Source: CAIMZW01 sp037133095
GTDB lineage: Bacteria > Actinomycetota > Actinomycetes > Nanopelagicales > Nanopelagicaceae
Length of the DNA: 64,000 nt
Assembly (NCBI GenBank): GCA_037133095.1
Contig: JBAXOT010000001.1
Coordinates: 62,001-126,000 of the forward strand
Reading direction: 5' to 3'
The stretch's first letter is position 1. The number at the start of each line of letters is the position of its first letter. Position numbers and translations under genes: made by a program. A model generated the notes under the pieces. That model saw nothing but the letters and a program-made list of their open reading frames with translations. It did no database searches and was not told the DNA's origin. Below are positions 41,319 through 49,731 of this stretch, piece by piece.

Positions 41319-41981
41319 ATGCTTTCCGACGTTTTGGCGTTGAAAACATTGCTCTTTCCGCCTAGATGTTTAACCTGCCAGCTTCCTGGAGTCGAATTTT
41401 GCGATGCCTGCCTGCGATTATGGAAACAGCCGGCGAAGGAATTATGCGGGCAAGGAATTCCCTTCTTCTCCGTGGTGAGTTATCGCGACCAGGCTCGAAA
41501 ATGCATCCTTGCCGCTAAGGAAGATGGAAACCGTTCGGCCCGACAGGCCCTGGTGATGGCGCTGCGAAGTGGGCTGGAGGGCTATATCCGGACCTTCCCG
41601 TCCACCAATGATCTAGTCCTAGTTCCCTTGCCATCTCGCAAGGCTGCGGTGCGACGCCGCGGCCGGGACCATGTGCTCGAACTTTGCCAAGATTTGGCAA
41701 AACTGGACCAAAAACGCATTTCGACCGTTTCCTTATTTGGCTATCAACGGCCAGTACGTGACCAGAGTTTGTTGGGTGTAGCCGAGCGTTCAGCCAATCT
41801 TCACGGTGCCTTTCTAGTCAGATCCCAGCAACTTCCCCACTTAACTAGAAAGGATCTCATTCTTGTCGATGATTTAGTGACCTCCGGTGCCACGATACGA
41901 GAGGGGATTCGCGCCTTAGCAGCGTGGAATGAGCCGGTTTCCGGAGTCATAAGCGCGTGTGCCGCCCCTTCCTATTTCTAA
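41319..41981 (+). CDS. ComF-family phosphoribosyltransferase
   Basis: A 220-residue ComF/GntX-like protein. An N-terminal CxxC zinc ribbon (CLTCQLPGVEFCDAC) is followed by a PRTase type I domain with the PRPP loop ILVDDLVTSGATIREG near residue 185. ComF proteins take part in DNA uptake in competent bacteria, but in Actinomycetota the gene is a fixed neighbour of mtrAB-lpqB and secA and its role is unclear. Here it lies between mtrB and secA, without the usual hpf gene after it. Confidence 0.86.
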   Translation: MLSDVLALKTLLFPPRCLTCQLPGVEFCDACLRLWKQPAKELCGQGIPFFSVVSYRDQARKCILAAKEDGNRSARQALVMALRSGLEGYIRTFPSTNDLVLVPLPSRKAAVRRRGRDHVLELCQDLAKLDQKRISTVSLFGYQRPVRDQSLLGVAERSANLHGAFLVRSQQLPHLTRKDLILVDDLVTSGATIREGIRALAAWNEPVSGVISACAAPSYF

Positions 41982-41994
41982 TACGATAAGAACC

Positions 41995-42000
41995 TATAGT
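41995..42000 (+). promoter_or_regulatory. -10 hexamer upstream of secA
   Basis: TATAGT, about 39 bases before the GTG at 42039. It would give a short leader containing the AGAGGA ribosome site. Confidence 0.45.
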
Positions 42001-42038
42001 GGACGGCTGGGTTGAACCGGCGTAGCGAAAGAGGACGT

Positions 42039-44714
42039 GTGGCTGCATTTTTTGACAAGATACTTCGTGCTGGCGAAGGCCGAGCGATCAGAGCCCTAGA
42101 GAAAATCGCTGCCGAGGTAAACGAGCATGAAGCTCGGATTTCCGCACTGTCCGATGCGCAGCTCCGAGAGATGACTCAAACGCTCAAGACCCGATATGCC
42201 GACGGGGAGAGCCTGGATGATCTGCTTCCTGAGGCTTTCTCATGTGTCCGCGAAGCCGCAAAACGAACCCTGGGTCAACGACATTACGACGTTCAAATTA
42301 TGGGCGGCGCCGCGCTGCACCAGGGCAACATCGCTGAAATGCGTACTGGCGAAGGCAAAACTTTGGTCGCCACCCTTCCTTCCTATTTAAATGCATTGAC
42401 CGGCAAGGGCGTCCATGTTGTTACCGTCAACGATTACCTCGCCGAACGTGACAGCGAATGGATGGGCCGTATCCATCGTTTTCTCGGACTCAAAGTGGGC
42501 GTCATTCTCTCGAATATGAGCCCGGCTGAACGCCGAGAGGCTTATTTGGCCGATATTACTTATGGAACTAATAATGAATTTGGTTTCGATTACCTGCGCG
42601 ACAATATGTCCTGGTCGCTGGAAGAGTGCGTTCAACGCGAGCATAACTTTGCCGTAGTCGACGAAGTGGACTCGATCTTGATCGACGAGGCACGTACTCC
42701 GTTGATTATTAGCGGCCCCGCGGATAAAGCGACCAAGTGGTACGTCGAATTTGCAAATATTGCTGGAAAGTTGGAGAAGGACCTCCATTACGAAATTGAT
42801 GAGAAGAAGCGCACCGTCGGCATCTTGGAAGAGGGCGTCACCAAGGTCGAGCAACTTTTGGGAATTGAGAATCTTTACGAGTCGGTAAATACACCGATGA
42901 TCGGTTATCTCAACAATGCGGTTCGAGCTAAAGAACTATTCAAGCGAGATAAAGATTATGTTGTTATGGGTGGCGAACTTCTCATCGTCGACGAACACAC
43001 AGGCCGAATGTTGGCTGGTCGTCGGTATAACGAAGGACTCCATCAAGCCCTCGAGGCAAAAGAACGAATTGAGATTAAAGATGAAAACCAAACTCTGGCG
43101 ACCATCACTCTGCAGAATTATTTCCGACTCTATTCAAAACTCTCCGGTATGACCGGTACGGCTATGACCGAGGCCGCAGAATTAATGCAAATTTATAAAT
43201 TAGGCGTTATCCCGATTCCAACAAATAGACCAATGCAGCGAGATGACAAGTCGGATCTCATTTACAAGTCTGAAATTGGGAAATTTACCGCGGTTGCGGA
43301 GGATATTGCCGCTCGCCATCAGAAAGGCCAGCCCGTACTTGTAGGTACCGTCTCGGTGGAAAAATCGGAGGAGCTGTCTCACTTGCTGAAGAAGCGCGGC
43401 ATCCCTCATGAGGTCCTCAATGCCAAGCAACATGAACGCGAAGCCGCAATTATTGCCCGCGCCGGAACCATTGGGGCCGTGACTGTCGCAACAAATATGG
43501 CTGGTCGAGGTACCGACATTATGCTCGGCGGAAATCCTGAATTCATGACTGACTTTCAGTTGCAACGTCAAGGTCTCAGCCCGGTCGATACTCCAGAAGA
43601 GTATGAAGCGGCATGGGGAGATCAACTTGCACAACAGAAGGCTGCTGTGACCAAAGAACATGAAGAAGTTGTCGCCCTGGGTGGACTATACGTTTTGGGA
43701 ACTGAACGCCATGAGTCTCGGCGCATTGACAACCAACTTCGTGGTCGTTCTGGTCGCCAAGGCGATCCAGGGGAATCTCGTTTCTATTTATCGCTGCAAG
43801 ACGATTTGATGCGTCGATTCAATTCCGGCATGGTCGAACGCTTTCTCGGCGCGGCAGGTATTCCGGAAGATGTGCCTCTGGAATCCAAAATAGTTTCTAA
43901 TGCCATTAGATCTGCTCAAACTCAGGTTGAATCGTTGAACTTTGAATCACGAAAGAACGTGCTTAAGTACGACGACGTCATGAATAGACAACGTGAAGTC
44001 GTCTACAGCGAGCGTCGTGAAGTACTAGAAGGTGCCGATATCAAGGATCTAGTTCATACCTTCATGATTGATACTTTGACCGCATATGTGACAGCAGCGA
44101 CTTCTGAAGGCTATCCAGAGGAATGGGATCTGCAGACTTTGCATACGGCCCTAAAGGCTCTCTATCCAATTTCTTTCTCGACTGAAGAAATTGTTGAAGA
44201 AGTTGGTGGCGCCGCCGGATTGGATCAAGGTTTCTTGCTGGGCAAAGTGCTTGCAGATGCTGAAAGCGCATATACCCGCCGGGAAGAATCGTTAACCCCT
44301 GAAGTCATGCGCGAACTTGAACGAAAGGTTCTCCTCTCCGTTTTGGATCGCAAGTGGCGCGAACATCTTTATGAAATGGACTATCTGCAAGAAGGCATTG
44401 GACTTCGCGCCATGGCTCAACGCGACCCGTTGGTCGAGTATCAACGTGAAGGTTTTGATCTCTTCGCCGCGATGATGGATTCAATCAAAGAAGAGATGGT
44501 CGGTTACCTCTTTAATGTCGAAGTTCAAATTGAGGCCGAGACTAATGAAGTTGCCGCCAAAGGCCTTCAGGCTGAGCAACCCGAGATCAAACGACTTCGA
44601 TATTCCGCAGCCGATGAATCTGGCGAAGCGCAAGAAAGCGGTGGAACCAGCCGAAATGCGCCCTGCCCATGTGGCTCTGGCAAGAAATACAAGCGTTGCC
44701 ACGGTGCGGTCTGA
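42039..44714 (+). CDS. secA: Protein translocase ATPase SecA (SecA1)
   Basis: A 891-residue SecA motor for Sec-dependent export. The Walker A motif MRTGEGKTLVA is near residue 102, DEVDSILIDEARTPL is Walker B, a GRGTDIMLGG motif lies near 494, and a C-terminal SEC-C zinc motif CPCGSGKKYKRCHG ends the protein. The frame is open to TTG 42012, but GTG 42039 gives the family start AAFFDKILRAGEG and has AGAGGA just upstream. It converges on the DUF6459-like gene with a 1-base gap. The retained zinc motif suggests a SecB-like or ribosome partner-binding tail. Confidence 0.95.
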   Translation: MAAFFDKILRAGEGRAIRALEKIAAEVNEHEARISALSDAQLREMTQTLKTRYADGESLDDLLPEAFSCVREAAKRTLGQRHYDVQIMGGAALHQGNIAEMRTGEGKTLVATLPSYLNALTGKGVHVVTVNDYLAERDSEWMGRIHRFLGLKVGVILSNMSPAERREAYLADITYGTNNEFGFDYLRDNMSWSLEECVQREHNFAVVDEVDSILIDEARTPLIISGPADKATKWYVEFANIAGKLEKDLHYEIDEKKRTVGILEEGVTKVEQLLGIENLYESVNTPMIGYLNNAVRAKELFKRDKDYVVMGGELLIVDEHTGRMLAGRRYNEGLHQALEAKERIEIKDENQTLATITLQNYFRLYSKLSGMTGTAMTEAAELMQIYKLGVIPIPTNRPMQRDDKSDLIYKSEIGKFTAVAEDIAARHQKGQPVLVGTVSVEKSEELSHLLKKRGIPHEVLNAKQHEREAAIIARAGTIGAVTVATNMAGRGTDIMLGGNPEFMTDFQLQRQGLSPVDTPEEYEAAWGDQLAQQKAAVTKEHEEVVALGGLYVLGTERHESRRIDNQLRGRSGRQGDPGESRFYLSLQDDLMRRFNSGMVERFLGAAGIPEDVPLESKIVSNAIRSAQTQVESLNFESRKNVLKYDDVMNRQREVVYSERREVLEGADIKDLVHTFMIDTLTAYVTAATSEGYPEEWDLQTLHTALKALYPISFSTEEIVEEVGGAAGLDQGFLLGKVLADAESAYTRREESLTPEVMRELERKVLLSVLDRKWREHLYEMDYLQEGIGLRAMAQRDPLVEYQREGFDLFAAMMDSIKEEMVGYLFNVEVQIEAETNEVAAKGLQAEQPEIKRLRYSAADESGEAQESGGTSRNAPCPCGSGKKYKRCHGAV

Positions 44715-44715
44715 G

Positions 44716-45252
44716 CTAGAGAAGTACTAACTCAGTGCAGAGCCATCGGTGATCAACGCCTTCAAATCGTAAGATCAAGGAACGAACTCGCTCCTCGATT
44801 CTGATGGTAACCGTGGTCTCGCAGATTCCTTCTAGGGGCTGCGATAAGTAAATTTTGCGTACTCGGGGGAGCGCACGCATAGTGCCCGAGCGTTTAACAA
44901 GTTGTGAATAAACACTTCGATGACACCACCTCGAAAGCTGGAGTGGGTCGCGTCGACCGCCCCAAATTTCGACGACTCCGACCACAAATCGCTCTACCCA
45001 AGGCGTCAATTCAGGCAGCTCGGATAAGAGCGAAGGCTTTGGCAGGAAATCCTTATCCGCCTCTTCACCAGGATAAAGATTTGGCGTGGGTACCAGATAG
45101 AGCTTGGTTGGAATTGCTGGCACCGGCGCAGCCTCCGGCTGATAAAGCGCCAATGTTGGGTGGCTCCATAAGCTCGGATCGACGGGTGTTCGCGATCCAG
45201 CAGTGGTGAGGTAAATCGGGCGGGCTATTACCCGAGAATTGTTCGTGGTCAT
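44716..45252 (-). CDS. DUF6459-like protein (Rv3235 type)
   Basis: A 178-residue protein. The first ~90 residues are Pro-rich and low complexity (VDPSLWSHPTLALYQPEAAP). The last ~90 form a compact domain with LPELTPWVERFVVGVVEIWGGRRDPLQLSRW, VYSQL and a final strand pair RSLILRFEGVDHRWLCTELVLL. This matches the small Rv3235-like (DUF6459) proteins found next to secA in Actinomycetota; the function is unknown. The ATG at 45252 is chosen because CATTGT lies 6 bases upstream; the frame is open to 45291. It is divergent from the SAF-domain gene. Confidence 0.7.
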   Translation of the reverse strand: MTTNNSRVIARPIYLTTAGSRTPVDPSLWSHPTLALYQPEAAPVPAIPTKLYLVPTPNLYPGEEADKDFLPKPSLLSELPELTPWVERFVVGVVEIWGGRRDPLQLSRWCHRSVYSQLVKRSGTMRALPRVRKIYLSQPLEGICETTVTIRIEERVRSLILRFEGVDHRWLCTELVLL

Positions 45253-45329
45253 GGCGCCACAATGGCAATGACTCAGGTCATGGCGCATCATCCGTTCGGC
45301 TGATCTTATGAATTACGCAAAGTGATCCT

Positions 45330-46010
45330 GTGGAAAATATTCTTCGGTGCCTCGCCCGTCTCAACTATCCATCTCCCATGGCACCTATCCGTTTTCCCGC
45401 TCTCCATGTCACCTTGCCGCGCCGAAAGACCTTGGCCTTTCTCCTTATCGCCTTCTCGTTCTTTGCCGCTCTGGCTATCACAACCAGTGCCGCGCCGAAT
45501 TCGCAGGTTTGGGCCGCGGCGCACGATTTACGCGCTGGCGCCGTGATAGCGAGCAATGATGTAAAACTGGTCAAGGTATCGCTGCCGGAAAACATTCATT
45601 CATATTTCGGAGACCAGACCAGACTTGTGGGTAAGTCTCTCACTCGAGACGTTAGCTCGCAGGAACTCATTCCCGCCCTAGCGCTAGGTTCAGTTCCTCA
45701 CCCAAATACGCAGCGAATTTTTCCCCTACACGTACTGCGAAATGACTTGCCCTTTGACGTGAAAATTGGTGACCGAATAGATCTTTACGCAATTCCCAAT
45801 CAGAATATTTCGATCGCGCAAAACAATGTGGGAGGCATTACGTCACCCACGCTCATTGGCACCGCGATTCCGATTGCTGGGATTGACCAAAAATCAAAAG
45901 ACTTGGGCGGCGACATTGGGCTCACATTGGCTTTGAATCAAGAAGATGTTTTTCCTTTAGTTATTGATATTTCCAACACTCGAGTATTGGTGGTTAGACA
46001 TGCGCTCTGA
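45330..46010 (+). CDS. SAF-domain membrane-anchored protein (CpaB/RcpC-like)
   Basis: A 226-residue protein. A basic N-terminus and one membrane helix (about 35-52, TLAFLLIAFSFFAALAI) are followed by a SAF domain (VWAAAHDLRAGAVIASNDVKLVKVSLPE, about 64-95, and the VGKSLTRDVSSQELI strand pair), and then a beta-rich C-terminal part. SAF/CpaB proteins normally belong to Flp/Tad pilus operons, but no pilin, ATPase CpaF or TadB/C gene is present. The start is GTG 45330 by frame; ATG 45379 would still include the helix. It overlaps the CpaE/MinD-like gene by 11 bases. Confidence 0.75.
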   Translation: MENILRCLARLNYPSPMAPIRFPALHVTLPRRKTLAFLLIAFSFFAALAITTSAAPNSQVWAAAHDLRAGAVIASNDVKLVKVSLPENIHSYFGDQTRLVGKSLTRDVSSQELIPALALGSVPHPNTQRIFPLHVLRNDLPFDVKIGDRIDLYAIPNQNISIAQNNVGGITSPTLIGTAIPIAGIDQKSKDLGGDIGLTLALNQEDVFPLVIDISNTRVLVVRHAL

Positions 46011-47067
46011 AATTCCGCAACTACAAGTTATCACCGCTATTGCAGACGCTGAGATTGAAGATTTTGTTGCGCAACTTCTCTATTCGCAAGGGTGGAGCAT
46101 TGTTCATCGGGCGATAGACGTGAATTCATTGGCCACGTGTTTAACTGAACGCGGTGGAGTTTTGCGGACTGTCATTATTTACCGAAGCGATCTGCCACAA
46201 TGGAGCGAGGATCTTCTCCCACAATTGGGCTCGGCAATGATTACTTTCATTTCCCTTGATGGCGTTGAGATTAATTCGCACAGCATCATGTCTCACATTC
46301 GAGGGCAATTGCGATTGCCCATGATCCACCATTCAGAACTGGAAGCGAGCGTTGCGCCAACTTCTCGACCATCCAATGTCGTGAAAAATCAGCATAAAAT
46401 CGTCACTATCACCGGCACGTCAGGCTCTCCGGGGCGGAGTTATCTGGCACTCGCTTTAGCAGATTACATATCGTGGCAGCGGAAAGTTCAACTAGTGGAC
46501 GCGGATTTGCGAAGCCCATCATTGGCTTATCTGAAAGGGGCCAATAGTCGTGGCGGCAATGTTGATCAGGCGTCACGTTTCCAATTAATCACCCTGGATT
46601 CTTCGACAAAACCCACCGAACTGAACCTGGGGGAACCTTCTTCACCGAAGGTATCACTAATCGACATCGGCGCTTTGGGTCCATTAGAAGAGGTTGTGAA
46701 CGATAGACGATGGCAAGCATCGCTCACTCATAACATTTTGGAAACCAGCACCACTTTGATTTATGTAACTCGATCATCGGGACTTGGATTGTTGCGACTC
46801 GAGCGATTTATCCACGAATTCCCGGTCCTGCTCCGAAAGATTCCGATTATTTATGTTCTCAGTCAAGGAGGTACTACTCGCCAAGACCGAGCCATTGTGA
46901 GTCGTTTTAACGCCCTAACACATGGTGAAGAGCGATGTCTCTTCCCTTTTGATACCCGACCGATCCTTGCGAATGACAACCAAGCAAAACCCACCTTCTT
47001 TGATTTTGGTCGGACAACTTCCAAGGCTGGAAAGGAGATTGGTAGGATCGCGGAGTTGATTATGTAA
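46000..47067 (+). CDS. CpaE/MinD-like protein with altered P-loop
   Basis: A 355-residue protein. Residues 1-130 resemble the degenerate receiver-like domain of CpaE. Residues ~133-350 have the MinD/ParA fold order, but the P-loop reads TGTSGSPGRSY (138-148), where the signature and catalytic lysines of the deviant Walker A are replaced (Arg146 in place of Lys). The Walker A' VDADLRSPSLA remains at 166-176, and ALIDIG-like and IYVLSQGG stretches follow. A GxxGxPGR[ST] P-loop is, as I recall, seen in other actinobacterial SAF-linked homologues. ATP binding and hydrolysis are uncertain. The ATG at 46000 overlaps the SAF gene; a histidine kinase gene follows. Confidence 0.7.
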   Translation: MRSEIPQLQVITAIADAEIEDFVAQLLYSQGWSIVHRAIDVNSLATCLTERGGVLRTVIIYRSDLPQWSEDLLPQLGSAMITFISLDGVEINSHSIMSHIRGQLRLPMIHHSELEASVAPTSRPSNVVKNQHKIVTITGTSGSPGRSYLALALADYISWQRKVQLVDADLRSPSLAYLKGANSRGGNVDQASRFQLITLDSSTKPTELNLGEPSSPKVSLIDIGALGPLEEVVNDRRWQASLTHNILETSTTLIYVTRSSGLGLLRLERFIHEFPVLLRKIPIIYVLSQGGTTRQDRAIVSRFNALTHGEERCLFPFDTRPILANDNQAKPTFFDFGRTTSKAGKEIGRIAELIM

Positions 47068-47088
47068 GTGCGAGGGAGAAGAGGCGAA

Positions 47089-48555
47089 GTGTCACTGACC
47101 TCCTCCCAAACTGCGCTGACATCGGATGACCGCGACCGGATTTCCGAACTCATTGCAGAGTGGCAATTATTGGCCGATCTCTCCTTTGCTGACCTTATTC
47201 TTTGGGTTCCAAAACGAAAAGATTACGCGAGTTGGCCAGAAGGTCACATCGCAATTGCGCATATCCGCCCTACCACCGCAGCAACAGTATTTACACAAGA
47301 CGTCATCGGGAATGAGTTGGCGTTGGGCGATAACCCGCGAATCGACCGTGCGCTATCCCAAGGGGAGATTGTTCGTGATTCGCCGCCTGAAATCGTTGGA
47401 GACCTATTAATTAAAGAAGAGACCGTGCCGGTTCTCTTTGGCGGACGAATTATTGCGGTGATTTCTCGTCATCGAGATGCTGTTCAAATGCGCTCGGCAT
47501 CTCGGTTAGAGATTAATTATCGTGAAATTGCGCATTCGATTTATCGAATGGTTTCCGAAGGAAATTTTCCGATTCAAAATAGTATTTATCGAGCTGAATC
47601 AGCGCCACGTGTTGGCGACGGTCTCATTAGGCTAAACAGCGCGGGAAATATCAGTTATGCCAGCCCAAATGCACGATCTGCTTTTAGTCGCTTGGGTTGG
47701 AAAGCTGAACTCGAAAATCACGTGCTTGGTGACATTATCGACTCGCTCTCGAAGGAGAAATCCGCGCCAACCGAAGAGAGTTGGCGGGTGATCGTGGGGG
47801 GTGAACAACTTCGCCGAACTGATTTTGAAAATGAGATGGGAATTATCGACATCTTAGTAATGCCTTTAACACAAGGTGAAGATCGAATCGGCGCCATCGT
47901 ATTAGTTCATAATGTCACTGAACTTCGTCGCCGGGATCAAGCGCTGGTCACCAAAGATGCGACCATTCGTGAAATCCACCACCGAGTGAAAAACAATTTA
48001 CAAACTGTTTCGGCGTTACTGCGTCTTCAATCTCGTCGAGTCGAAGATCCCACAGCGAGCGCTGCTCTAGCTGAAGCAGTACGAAGAGTGGCATCGATTG
48101 CCATTGTGCATGAGACGCTTTCGACTAGTTCAGCGGAAACCGTGCAATTTGATGAGGTATATGACCGAATTGTTCATAATGCGATCGAACTCAGCACCAG
48201 GCCAATCGAACTTTCCAAAGCCGGAAGTTTCGGAATTTTCGGAGCTCAAGTAGCAACCCCATTGGCTCTGGTAGTCACAGAACTCATTCATAATGCACTG
48301 GAACATGGGTTGGCTGAGGCGGGGGATAGCCTTCGGGTGGAAATTTCCCGTGGCGCGACTGAGTGCGAGATCTCCATCATCGACAACGGGCAAGGCTTGC
48401 CAAAGGATTTTGAATGGGAGGCTTACTCGAACTTAGGGCTGCAGATTGTTCGGACTCTGACCGAGAATGAATTGCGCGGGAGTATCACCTTGAAAACTGA
48501 TGGTTCTGGTACTCGAGCAACTTTAATTTTTCCGCTGGCTCATCGAGCACATTAG
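47089..48555 (+). CDS. pdtaS: Soluble sensor histidine kinase, PdtaS type
   Basis: A 488-residue cytosolic kinase. An N-terminal GAF-like region (about 1-150) and a PAS-like region (about 165-285, LNSAGNISYASPNARSAFSRLG) precede a HisKA_2 dimerisation box IREIHHRVKNNLQTVSALLRLQSRR-type (phospho-His in IHHRVKNN) and an HWE/HATPase domain with SIIDNGQGLP. This is PdtaS, partner of the ANTAR-domain RNA-binding regulator PdtaR in M. tuberculosis; pdtaR is not here. The start is GTG 47089 (AGAGG a few bases upstream); GTG 47068 is possible. It is convergent with whiB1, the order in mycobacteria. Confidence 0.9.
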   Translation: MSLTSSQTALTSDDRDRISELIAEWQLLADLSFADLILWVPKRKDYASWPEGHIAIAHIRPTTAATVFTQDVIGNELALGDNPRIDRALSQGEIVRDSPPEIVGDLLIKEETVPVLFGGRIIAVISRHRDAVQMRSASRLEINYREIAHSIYRMVSEGNFPIQNSIYRAESAPRVGDGLIRLNSAGNISYASPNARSAFSRLGWKAELENHVLGDIIDSLSKEKSAPTEESWRVIVGGEQLRRTDFENEMGIIDILVMPLTQGEDRIGAIVLVHNVTELRRRDQALVTKDATIREIHHRVKNNLQTVSALLRLQSRRVEDPTASAALAEAVRRVASIAIVHETLSTSSAETVQFDEVYDRIVHNAIELSTRPIELSKAGSFGIFGAQVATPLALVVTELIHNALEHGLAEAGDSLRVEISRGATECEISIIDNGQGLPKDFEWEAYSNLGLQIVRTLTENELRGSITLKTDGSGTRATLIFPLAHRAH

Positions 48556-48558
48556 AAC

Positions 48559-48828
48559 TTAGAAAGTGTTTTGGCTCTCCATCATGCGGGCTCGGTTACG
48601 GGCCGCGCGACGCTTGAGGGCACGACGTTCATCTTCGGAGAGACCGCCCCAGACACCAGCATCCTGGCCGCTTTCTAGCGCCCAAGCCAAGCAGGCATCT
48701 TTGACGGCACAACGATTACAGACCTTCTTAGCCTCTTCAATCTGGGCTAGCGCAGGTCCGGTATTACCAATCGGGAAGAAGAGTTCTGGATCTTCATCAC
48801 GACAGGCTGCTTCATGTCGCCAGTCCAT
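48559..48828 (-). CDS. whiB1: WhiB1 iron-sulfur transcription factor
   Basis: An 89-residue WhiB1. Cluster cysteines are at C9, C37, C40 and C46, the turn motif is GVWGG near residue 59, and a basic tail RRALKRRAARNRARM follows. The spacing equals that of M. tuberculosis WhiB1, a nitric-oxide-sensitive essential regulator that binds the primary sigma factor. GAGGAG at 48840-48845 lies 11 bases before the ATG. The upstream 180 bases to the tRNA gene hold its promoter and a GAGAG-TATT-CTCTC inverted repeat (48901-48914); I could not fix a -35/-10 pair. Confidence 0.95.
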   Translation of the reverse strand: MDWRHEAACRDEDPELFFPIGNTGPALAQIEEAKKVCNRCAVKDACLAWALESGQDAGVWGGLSEDERRALKRRAARNRARMMESQNTF

Positions 48829-49008
48829 GGTGGGTGACTCTCCTCATAGTGGGTAGATAGAACAAAACGGATAAATCGGGCTAATTGTCAGACCGACTAA
48901 GAGAGTATTCTCTCGCGTATCAGTGGGCATAACAAGGATATAACCTGAGAGATTCCTTGATTGTTCAGATTATTCGTGGGGTATAGGTCACATCTGAGTA
49001 AATCTGAG

Positions 49009-49080
49009 CGCCCCCGGCAGGATTCGAACCTGCGCTCCCGCCTCCGGAGGGCGGTGCTCTATCCCCTGAGCTACGGGGGC
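49009..49080 (-). tRNA. tRNA-Arg (anticodon CCG)
   Basis: A 72-base cloverleaf on the minus strand. The acceptor stem is GCCCCCG/CGGGGGC, the anticodon stem CCGCC/GGCGG with loop CTCCGGA, so the anticodon is CCG (reads CGG), and the T arm is GCAGG-TTCGAAT-CCTGC. The discriminator base is G, and CCA is not encoded. It is the only RNA gene found in the window. Confidence 0.95.
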
Positions 49081-49097
49081 ATACGATGCTGGGCAAG

Positions 49098-49126
49098 ATT
49101 ATCAGGCGGGCATTTGCCCACGCCAA
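49098..49126 (-). promoter_or_regulatory. Promoter of tRNA-Arg
   Basis: Minus-strand -35 TTGGCG (49121-49126) and -10 GATAAT (49098-49103), spacer 17, placing the transcript start about 11 bases before the tRNA 5' end. An inverted repeat GGGCA-TT-TGCCC (49108-49119) fills the spacer. Confidence 0.6.
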
Positions 49127-49146
49127 GTTCTGGTATTTCTGCCAGA

Positions 49147-49731
49147 ATGCGCAATATGGGCAATCTGGATGTAGACCGCGAGACTAATGTGGCACCCGTG
49201 ACCGAGAAAGCATATTTTGCAACTGGTTGTTTTTGGGGCGCCGAGCGAAGATTATGGAAACTCCCAGGTGTGATCGCCACCTCTGTGGGTTACATGGGCG
49301 GCAGCACTAAATATCCCGATTATCGTGAAGTCTGCACTGGTCGCACCGGGCACGCGGAGATGGTTGAGGTCACATACGACCCAGCCGTCATAAGTTATCA
49401 GCGTTTGCTTGAAGAATTTTGGACGATGCACGATCCAACCTCGCTCAATCAGCAAGGTGGCGATATCGGGACCCAATATCGAAGTGCAATTTACACGACG
49501 ACTTCGCACCAGATGATTGAGGCGATCAACACTCGAGATATCTACGAGGCCGCCTTACTTGCTGAAGGTGTCGGCCGAATCTGTACCGAAATTCAAGAGG
49601 CGCAAGGACATGAGTATTGGCTTGCTGAGGAGTATCACCAGAAATATCTGGCTAAAAATCCAAAAGGTTATGACTGCCATTCTTCAACCGGAGTTGCTTT
49701 CCCAACAATTTCTTCGGAGGTCTCTTCCTAA
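49147..49731 (+). CDS. msrA: Peptide methionine-S-sulfoxide reductase
   Basis: A 194-residue MsrA that repairs the S-diastereomer of methionine sulfoxide. The catalytic GCFWGAE motif is at residues 27-33 (C28), YMGG follows near 47, and the resolving Cys region CHSS is near the C-terminus. ATG 49147 is taken as the start; ATG 49156 is possible. The frame is open back across the tRNA gene, which cannot be coding. The stop overlaps the msrB start (TAATG), so both reductases are co-translated. Confidence 0.92.
   Translation: MRNMGNLDVDRETNVAPVTEKAYFATGCFWGAERRLWKLPGVIATSVGYMGGSTKYPDYREVCTGRTGHAEMVEVTYDPAVISYQRLLEEFWTMHDPTSLNQQGGDIGTQYRSAIYTTTSHQMIEAINTRDIYEAALLAEGVGRICTEIQEAQGHEYWLAEEYHQKYLAKNPKGYDCHSSTGVAFPTISSEVSS

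Noticed and set aside
49009..49080. tRNA-Arg as an integration site for a mobile element
   Set aside because: No direct repeat of the tRNA 3' end, integrase or phage gene in the flanks; neighbours are conserved housekeeping genes.
48961..49146. N-terminal extension of msrA across the tRNA-Arg gene
   Set aside because: The frame is open by chance over the tRNA; the cloverleaf is intact on the minus strand and MsrA homology starts after 49147.
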